From assembly GCA_963922205.1 (NCBI GenBank), contig CAWUHX010000127.1, positions 124,001 through 188,000 of the forward strand: 64,000 nt of DNA, given 5' to 3'. Below the pieces are notes generated by a model. The model searched no databases. It was not told where the DNA came from and saw only the letters and a list, made by a program, of their open reading frames with translations. This stretch comes from Romanomermis culicivorax (lineage: Eukaryota > Nematoda > Enoplea > Mermithida > Mermithidae). The position numbers and the translations under genes are program-made. Positions 56,036 through 64,000 of the stretch are shown in pieces; the first letter of the stretch is position 1; the number at the start of each line of letters is the position of its first letter.

Positions 56036-57044
56036 GTGGGGTATTTGTTGGGAAATCCTTCCTGAGTCGGTTTCCCAAGGTTTAGACAGATAAGCAGGGC
56101 CTCCACCTCTCAGGTTCGGGCTAAAAGGGGCTGTCTGGTTCATAATCGGGTCCCCCAAATTAGGTCATTTTACGGGTGACCCTGTCCCCACTCTCACTGA
56201 GTAGGACTCGGGGATTGTCACACCTAGCCTGGCAGCGTTGTCCATTACCCTACAGCAAGACCCCAAGGACAACACCAGAGAACCAACTATAGACCTCTCT
56301 ATAGCCACCATTCGCCAGGTTAGGCCCCAACGCCAACCAGGGAAGCCTGGGGAAAATGCCAGTATCCATCAGGAGTCACAGCCTATTACTCACTGTAATG
56401 GGATCAATCTGATATGGTTCACCATCAATGTGACGTCTAAAACACGGTATTGCCTGATGAGATACCCAAACCTCCCCAGCTCTCCCAAATCCACATGTCA
56501 TACACGTGACATGGCGTAAAATGTGACACACGAATAATTTTAATCGTTTTTCGATCTGGTCATTTTTTGCTTCAATTTAGCTTTTTTTCCAATTTCATAA
56601 CAAAAGGCGAAATTTTGATCATATTGAAATAAAAAGTTGCTGACTTAAAATTACACGTAACTTACAAATCTGGGTGATTTTCAAAGTATTGTTGTGTGTA
56701 AACAGCTTTACAAAACTTTTTTTCACAATAGGACAACTTTTACTTTCATTTCACAACTTTTACTTTTCGAAAAATCATCACTTTAACTAAATTTCTGTTT
56801 GTACAGTAACCATCAATGCTGGGAGCATAAACTTTGGGCCTTGTAACAAAGACAAACAGGGCATTCTGACGCAGCAATCCGCATTATAAAACCTTCATCC
56901 GTTCAATAGTTATGGAAGTCAGCATCGGTCGCCTTTTTTCTGGCTCATCCTGTATATTTTCAAAATCAATTTATATAAAATTGATATTTCTCAGCAGTTC
57001 AAGAGCTATTAATCGTTGGAATGAGAAGCAAATTGAAGCAAGAG
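56036..57044. other. unassigned stretch, possibly retroelement leader
   Basis: Moderately GC-rich to 56520, with an open plus frame 56238-56519 that I cannot assign; AT-rich after that. No conserved motif is recognised. Confidence 0.3.
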
Positions 57045-57102
57045 CCCCGGCGCCGCGCGGTAGCGCGCTGCACCTCGCCGCGAAGTATGACAGGGCCTTA
57101 AG
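57045..57102. repeat. remnant of the GC-rich MITE
   Basis: CCCCGGCGCCGCGCGGTAGC followed by CTCGCCGCGAAGTATGACAG and GGCCTTA matches the right end of the element at 32417-32691. The left part is absent. Confidence 0.75.
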
Positions 57103-58235
57103 ACAGTTGGAACATCTTTAGTTTTTTTTTACACACAGTATACTGTACTAAATTGATAACCATCTTGCAAACGCGAAATCCAATTTTAATGGAACAGTAC
57201 CATAATTACAAACAAATGAGATCGAAAATCGATATGATTTAAACTTGTCCGATGAGCGGCGTATAATCCACTTTCTCCAATTTGACCACCCTGAGAAATA
57301 GTACACTTGCAGTGCATGGATAAGTGAGACACAGGTGTGAGGTCAGCAAATTTTTCCTTGTATGTTCGTACTTTTTATGTGCTTCGTATTCTTGCTGACG
57401 TCAAATTAAAATTTCTCAACTTTTTTAGAAATCATACCTTTTCTCCAAAATCCAAGAATACCAAACTTCAAGTTATTATAAAAATTTTTAATACTTCATA
57501 TATTTCAATCGTGGTTCTCAATACTCAAATTGAAATTTTATAGAATTCAGACTCGAAAGATTCAAATTCGAGTTCCCAAAATTCTAATTCGGAATTTCAA
57601 AATCACGGTTCGGAACATAAATGTGAAAATTTGTCTTTAGAATTTCAATTGATGTTTTCTATATTCAAATTCGAATTTCTAGAATTCAAATTCACATATA
57701 TAAATTTAAAATTCAAACATATAAATTTCAAAGTCAAATTGTCAAAATTCCATATCAGTATGTCAAAGTTCCAGTTTAGAATATTTAAATTTAACAATTT
57801 TCATTTAGAATTTGAATTCAGTCAGAATATCCAAACCAGAAAATTTTGATTGAGAATTTCCAATTTCGCAATTTCCAGTTGAAAATTCCACGATTTGCGA
57901 GAATTCCATGGAATCTTGCAGACGTTAGATTAAATTCTTTCACATTCTACTAGAAACGAATTTTGAATTTTTTTAAGCGAATTTTGAATTTTCAATGTAT
58001 CTAATGTAAGAGTTGAAAGTTTAATATCAACAGTGTTGTGATTTTTTGAATTTTGAAATTGAATATTTTCCAATTGAAGTAGATTAAAAATTCAAAAAGT
58101 TCTTGTAAAAAATTGCAATTCGATCAGAATCTGCAAGAATAAATGATTTTTTATTCGCTTGAAATCTAATTAGAAGAATTACCGATCCGCATATCTCGCC
58201 TGTTACAAAATTTTGATTTTCTACTTGCTGATCAT
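57103..58235. repeat. AT-rich low-complexity sequence
   Basis: 57540-57900 is a degenerate array of AATTCGAATTT/AAATTTCAAAATTC-like words of 10-15 bp. No gene is seen. Confidence 0.55.
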
Positions 58236-58436
58236 CATACCTGTACTTGGGGGGGGGGCTTGGGGGACCCCCCAACTTGGCCAACCCTGTACCCAACATC
58301 ATCCAACCCCTGAACCCCCCAGTTTGGAAAAAATTAAAAAAATTTGCAAAAAAGTGTATGTTTTTTGGCCTTTTTTGGAAAAAATTTCGACTTTTTCTAC
58401 CCCCCCCCCCAACTGGTCGGAGGTCTTACAGGTATG
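58236..58436. mobile_element. short G-run MITE-like element
   Basis: About 200 bp between CATACCTGTA at 58236 and TACAGGTATG ending at 58436, with G11 and C10 runs near its ends. It lies 24 bp beyond the MED18 stop, so it probably sits in the 3' untranslated region. Confidence 0.55.
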
Positions 58437-58460
58437 CTAATCATTTTGAAAAAATGTCAC

Positions 58461-61400
58461 TCACGAACTTAATTGATCGGCGAAATCGCGCATCGATTTT
58501 GCTAAATTATGATCGCCTGACGGCCCCATCGCCGTCATTTCTACGAAATGACTGCCGGTCATTTTTTGAGCGGTTGAACTATGCCCTGAACGAAGAAAAA
58601 ACAGAAAACAAAAATGTCAGAAAATCGAAAAAACAGAATTTTCTCATATCTCACCAGTTTTTTCTAACCGCGAAATTTTGGTAACAGTAATTTTCAAATG
58701 CCCCTTCGTAAAAATTGTACCTTCGGCTACAAATTCGTATTCGAACCTGAAAAAAAAAAACAAAATTGTCGAATACAAGAATTTGTTGAACTGTGGATTA
58801 CAATTCTTTAAATATTGAATGTCAAAATTGTGGAAGAATACTGAATTTCGCCTTCGAAATACAACAAATTCATATTTTAAATTTTTGAAATTTTCAATTG
58901 GGATTCTAAAATTACGGACAGAAATTAAAAAATTCTCAAGTCTAAATTGAAATGATGAATTTAAACTATAATTCTTAAATCTGAGATAAGAATCATAAAA
59001 TTTTGAATCTGGATAGGCGTATTCTGAAATTCTCAATCGATGGTACACAATTTTGAAGTTGCATGTCGGAATTTTGAAATTCAAACTCGAAATTTCGAAA
59101 TTAAAAAAGTGTAACAATAAAATTTGTACATTGAGAACTTGGACAGGATTGATGAAATATTGACATTTTAAATTGACTGCAATTTTAAATTTGGATTGTG
59201 ATTTTGAATTCAGATTGTAATTGTAAAGTCGGAATTTTTGAAGATTAAGAATCTAATTAATCATCAATTTTTTCAAAAAATTAAGATCTGGAATTACTAC
59301 ATTTTGAAATTCTGAACTCATATAGTACACTTTACTCTAACAAATATCGAAATTTTAACTCCAAATTATGAAACTTTAAAATTTCTGAATTCTACATTGA
59401 AATTTTAAATTTTATGAACTTAAATTGAAATAGTTGAAATGTTGAATCGGAATTATAAAATTCTAAAATTTCGAATCAAAACAATAAAAATCGAATTTAT
59501 GAATCAAAATTATTGAATTTAGAAAGTCTGAATCGAAATTAAGAAATACTAAATTGGAATTATAACTTGGGAAATTTGAATTCGGATTTTCAGAATTAAA
59601 ATTATAAAATATTGAAATGTACAAATTCTAAGATTTTTAAAATTTGAACTACGATTTTGAAAATTGAGGGGGGAGTGCTATAGGAAGACCCCAGAAATCG
59701 TCGGCCATACGGCTAGCCATTGGGCGAACCCCCAAGATTTTCCTATCCTATGGCTAGCCATACGGTAGTCATAGGAATCCCCATACTTTTGGCTGGAAAA
59801 ATACTGCGAAATATTAATTTTTTCATCAAAAATGTCAACTTTCTCGGCGCCCCATGCCGTGAACACATTTTTACAGTTTTTAGACAAGAATTACTATTTT
59901 TTTAACTTTTTTCGGACTTTCTTTTAGTGAAAAAATCATTTTTTCCTTCAGAGACCCCTCCCCCCAAAAATTCTGGGAATCAGTGACCCCCGGCCCCAAT
60001 AAAGTCACCCGATCCCCCAGACATCAGGGCCTCGTTACATGTACGAACTGTAATCATGAAATATTGATAACTGGAGTGTTATCCCTTATTTGGAATTATG
60101 GATCTCTAAAAATTGGATCGATTATTGATTTCTTCAAAAAATCGATTCAGGATTTGTAAATTTCGAAAATCTTTTTTGACGTTAGAAAGTTTTGAGAATA
60201 TAAATTGTGATTTTGGTGTTTTTTTCAAAAATTTTCCACCCAAATTCTGAATCCAGACTTTGAAAAGTATAAGGAGCTAATTTTCACCTTATTTTTGGGA
60301 AAAAGGATGAAATGAAACCGCTTCTGATTCCGCAAAAAAACAAGAAAACTAGATTTACCGATTCCGAGTTTCTCAAAAAGTAATATTTCCACCCGACGGT
60401 TCAGAACATATGACATTGAACCGATTCCGATTCCAATGCCGGATTTAACCGTTTTGCAAAAGTTATTTTCACTCCATGCTTCAAGAGAGATGAAATTACA
60501 CAGATTCCGGGAAATAGTTCAACAAGATAAAATCCCATCAAGTCTGGATTTCACACAATACCAAAAGTATTTTAACCCGATAACCTAGACAAAAAAATAT
60601 AACGATTCCGATTCTAATTCCGGACTTCGCGAAGTACAGAAAGCTATTTTTACAACATACTTCAAAAAATATAAAATTATACCGATTCAGATTCCGAATT
60701 TTGCAGGATACATGGAGCAATTTCACCTCCGTGCATCGAAAATAAAATTATATCGATTCCGATTCCAAATTCGGTTTTCGCAAGGAGTAATGGAATAAAA
60801 TTTTTTGTAACTGAAAATTATAAATTAAGAATAATCTTATTTGTATAACTGAACATCGATTCTGATTCCAAGTTAAAAAATTAAGAGTCTTGTATTCCAA
60901 AAACAATTACCGATTCCTATTCCAATTCTGGATTTCGCAGAATGCAAGAAGATCATGCTTCAAAAAGAATGAGAAAATCCCAAGTTCAATACTGGATTCC
61001 GCGGAATACAAGAGGATATTTTTATTTCATGCCCCAGAGTAACTAAGCTCCAGAAAAGATGAAATCATACCAATTCTGAATCGAAAGAAGTGCGATTCTT
61101 TGACACTGAAATTAAAATTTGAGGAAGCATATTATTTGTAAAACTGAAAATCGATTCCGGTTCCATATTTTGAAACTCAGAACAAATTCAACGCTCCGAA
61201 AATTTTAAAAATTAGAAGATTCCGATTTTTTCCCGTTTTTTACCTAAAACCGGTTAAACGGAAAAAATGCATCATGTCGTTGGTTCGTACAAAACTTTCG
61301 ATCACTTTTCGACAAATGACGGGCATGGGAGCGCCGCCGGGCGTCGATGACGGCGCCGGCATCAACGCCGACGATTCCGGTTCTATATTTCCGACGTATC

Positions 61401-63495
61401 TAAGGTGATGAACGCGATTATTGACGTCCGAATTGACGTCGAAACGGCAATGTAATTGGACCGGATTGCTGCCCATAGGTTCTGAAAAAATTGAGGGAAA
61501 ATTCAATAAGGAAAATTAAAGAAATAACAAAATAAACGGAAAAAATTAAAAAACGAAAGTTGAAGGCAAAAAATTTGTCCACAGAAAATGATCCTTTGCT
61601 CTGATTTTTGGAAAAATATTGGAAAATTTTACAAAATTCAATTCTTAAAATTTTGATCTTATTGCAAATATAAACAGAATCAATTATTTTTCGGCACATG
61701 GTTTTTTATGATTCCGTTTTTCAGATTAACTTGATTCCCACAAAAATTTTTTTGTTGATACCGACACCGATTCTTTACGTAATTGTCTAAGTAATTGGAA
61801 ACCAGGTGACATTGATTCTAATCATCTTGAATATTTCTCAAAAAAATTTCGATATTCTTCTGCTAATATCGATTGCGATTCTTGATTTTATTGGCCAATG
61901 ATAGTCAGAAACTAGGCGACATTGATTCTAATCATATTGAATATTTCTCAAAAAAATTCCTTCTGATAATATCGATTCCGATTCTGAATTTGATAATATT
62001 AGCCAATGATAATCAGAATTCTTACAAAAACTTGATTCTCGAAGTTCTTGATCTTGATCATCTAAGCGAAAAACGAGAAATTTTCTCGCTATGAATCAAA
62101 TTAAAATTTTGAACTTTATGCTTATCAAATTTTTCAATTTGATAAGCATAATTTTCCAATTTCGGTCAAAAGAATTACACAAAAATGACAGTTTTTTCAA
62201 ACTACGCTTGCAGAAGGATCAGTTTTTTATAGTTAACACCAATCTTCGATCGAATGCAAATGGTATAATATTGAACCTCATCATATTGAAAATCACTGAA
62301 AAATTTCTGATGTACTCCTGCTGATATTGATCTAGATTATATATATACTCGATTGAATCAATTATTGATAGACAGAACTTTTCTAGAAACTTGATTTTCT
62401 TCGTTTTTGATCGTAATCAAACAGGAAACGGAGAAATTTTCGTGATGATTTCGAATCAAATTAAAATTTTGAATTTAATCAATTAAATTTGCAAAATACT
62501 GAAATTTTGGTTGAAAACATTAAACAGTAAACTAAAATTGTTTAATTTCCTCTTTAATATAATTTTCATGTTAATTTAATCAATGAGATGATTTTCTGAA
62601 TCACCAAAATGGTTATTGTATGTGTCGTATAAAAATTTACTATTTTAGAGGCATTGAATAAAAAAATACGCAAATTTTTTGATCCATTTATTTCGATCAA
62701 ACTCAGAATTTTACATTAATTTTATCGATTTGAAATCTAGATCTTTTACATTTACATATGATCTATATCTCAATCTATATGAGCTGAATGGAATGAATAC
62801 GATTCCCTAGGCGCATGAATCTATTCATTCAGGACACCATTCTCCATCCAACAAAAAGTTACTGGTCAAGATTTCAAGTCTTAAAAAATTTTCAATCTCA
62901 AAAAACTAAAATTTTAATTATCTATAAAATGTTTCGAAAGACGTTAATGAAAATGCAATTCTGTTTTGCCGCTCAATTTTCAAATCATCCAATTTAAAAT
63001 GTTCACAGTGATTCTAAACTATAGGTCAAGATTATCAGAATCCTGATAACGATCATTCCTCATAATTTATTATCATACTACTTCGACTCCGATTCCAGAC
63101 TCTGGATTTAGTTATCTTTTTGAAAATCATCATTCTTACCGAAGTGAATAGAAAATTTTGATGGAAGAATCTCAAATTGTTTAGAATTACGATATCAATT
63201 TTTTGAAATCCCTTCAGTCGTATATAAATCCATTTTTTCGAGAATCAGCGACTCAAATTTAGAGATTTCTCTTCCACCGAGATTGTAGTTGATCCGGATT
63301 TTAAAAAATCACTTGCATTTGGAACATAAAAATTTAAAAAGTTCGGAACTTACTCAACGCAAAAACCATCTCGTGCTCTAAAAAAGTTTCGCATTTCGGA
63401 TCAGCAAGACCTTTAATCCGCTGGATCAAATTTTCGACGTTACTATCGATCACAGACCCTTGCAAAATATATTCGTGAGTCGCGCCTCCGCTCAT
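58461..63495 (-). CDS. MED18: Mediator complex subunit 18, four exons
   Basis: Head-module subunit of Mediator, which links activators to RNA polymerase II in the nucleus. Exons: 63495-63354, 61481-61244, 58746-58655 and 58585-58461. The phases join exactly to 199 codons including TGA; the human protein is 208 residues. Matches to the family: EYILQGSVIDSNVENLIQRI and CETFLEHEMVFAL (exon 1), HHLRYVGN (exon 2), FRFEYEFVAEGTIFTKGHLK (across exons 2 and 3) and MRDFADQL (exon 4). Introns 1 and 2 are 1.9 and 2.5 kb and repeat-filled; intron 3 is 69 nt. A 3' splice site TTATTTCAG sits one base before the ATG, suggesting a 5' leader added by cis or trans splicing. Confidence 0.93.
58760..59650. repeat. 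low-complexity part of MED18 intron 2
   Basis: Degenerate repetition of AAATTTTGAATC/AATTTTAAAATT words. No exon is seen. Confidence 0.55.
59690..60047 (-). repeat. dispersed repeat, copy B, in MED18 intron 2
   Basis: Inverted counterpart of 30122-30440. It shares TACATGTAACGAGGCC, GGGGCCGGGGGTCAC, GGGGGGAGGGGTCTCTGAAGG, 'ggcgccgagaaa' and AAAGTATGGGG. It also has a GGCTAGCCATA inverted motif repeated at 59712 and 59751. Confidence 0.7.
60060..61230. repeat. degenerate CGATTCCGATTCC array in MED18 intron 2
   Basis: Words such as ACCGATTCCGATTCC and GGAATTC-like variants recur at irregular intervals of tens of bases (for example 60358, 60420, 60603, 60683, 60755, 60860 and 60910). A similar array continues at 61740-62060 in intron 1. 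Confidence 0.6.
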
Positions 63496-63599
63496 CCTGA
63501 AATAATTCGGAAAAAAACTTAAAATCCAAATATTTTACACGAAAATGACAAAAAATTAACCAAAAAAGAGAAATATTGAAAATTAAAAAAAACACCGAA

Positions 63600-64000
63600 T
63601 CAAAATTTTAATCGATTTTTGATCATATTCAAATCTAAATCGTCGTTCAAATTAAAATTTAAATCGATAAACGACGCCATCACGTTATAAAGATCCAATT
63701 CGCCGTACATACTATATAAAGGGGCGGATTTAGCCGAATCGCCACCCGACGATTCTACTTCGTATGACGTTTTCAATCGACGGCAAAGAAAATCGTCATA
63801 ATCGACTAGAAACGCCAACGAATCGCCGCAGCCGCCGTTTCCGTCGTCGACGTCGCAAAAATTCCAACGCGCAAATTCTGCGAATTTTAGATTTTCGGAG
63901 GCTGAATTTTCCAATTTAAAATTTAAATTTAATTTTTCGGGGCCAAAAATATCGGCGATTTTTCCCAAAAATTCCGTTCGGCAATCGGTTAATTCTCGGC
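63600..64000 (-). CDS. 3' end of an unidentified host gene
   Basis: Minus-strand frame open from the window edge to a stop at 63600-63602, with no start seen. The visible 130 or so residues run through TDCRTEFLGKIADIFGPEKL, EFARWNFCDVDD, SLAFLVDYDDFLCRRLKTSY and a Leu/Asn/Asp-rich tail. Composition and amphipathic patterning look like a real protein, but I do not recognise it. MED18 begins about 105 bp downstream on the same strand, so the two may be co-transcribed. Confidence 0.55.
   Translation of the reverse strand, partial: RELTDCRTEFLGKIADIFGPEKLNLNFKLENSASENLKFAEFARWNFCDVDDGNGGCGDSLAFLVDYDDFLCRRLKTSYEVESSGGDSAKSAPLYSMYGELDLYNVMASFIDLNFNLNDDLDLNMIKNRLKF

Noticed and set aside
58213-58440. 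Pro/Gly-rich frames on plus
   Set aside because: They come from G and C runs inside a short inverted-repeat element.
1-64000. CRISPR arrays, bacterial operons, tRNA or rRNA genes
   Set aside because: No regularly spaced identical repeats with unique spacers, no cloverleaf with A and B boxes recognised, and the DNA is clearly eukaryotic.

Overview
This is animal (metazoan) nuclear DNA, dense in transposable elements, with only three host coding loci recognised. These are the terminal exon of a heterotrimeric G-protein beta subunit (31792-31952, minus), a complete four-exon Mediator subunit gene MED18 (58461-63495, minus), and the 3' end of an unidentified gene (63600-64000, minus). A nematode or close relative is my best guess. 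The reasons are the Gbeta C-terminus (its [19 protein letters not shown] stretch looks nematode-like from memory), TTTTCAG-type 3' splice sites, many 50-60 nt introns, and operon-like spacing of about 105 bp ahead of MED18, whose ATG lies directly after a 3' splice site. This assignment is inference.

The first 30 kb is nested repeats. Positions 1-2553 (minus) are the GC-rich gag of one Ty3/gypsy-type element. Two PIF/Harbinger elements (4744-7820 and 14018-17096) have TTA/TAA target duplications and each carries a transposase gene and a Myb-like gene whose exons interleave on opposite strands. A second Ty3/gypsy family occurs as a solo-LTR-like copy (8345), a gag-only copy (11349-13772) and a long decayed copy (13869-30121, minus: gag, protease, RT, RNase H, integrase, and a long unidentified third ORF). 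Its LTR was hit by the second Harbinger and its gag by a piggyBac (25800-28357).

The centrepiece is an apparently complete Polinton/Maverick at 33559-53857 (about 20.3 kb) with terminal inverted repeats of roughly 850 bp. Leftward it encodes a protein-primed family B DNA polymerase in 11 exons, all in phase and without a stop. Rightward it encodes an unidentified early-position protein, the A32-like packaging ATPase, a small membrane protein, three small uncharacterised proteins, a chromodomain integrase, an adenain-type cysteine protease, a two-helix membrane protein, the minor capsid protein, a pVI-like basic protein with an amphipathic segment, and the major capsid protein. Near the right end lies a GC-rich two-exon gene on the minus strand with an HMG-box-like domain; it looks like cargo. 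Replication, integration, packaging, capsid maturation and capsid structure are therefore all represented, so the element could be a recently active virus-like transposon.

From 53858 to 58450 there is a Ty3/gypsy integrase C-terminal fragment, an LTR-like region with hairpins and repeated octamer motifs, and small MITEs. MED18 follows, with introns swollen by low-complexity AT-rich repeats. Exon joins, families and boundaries were all worked out by eye; no search was run.
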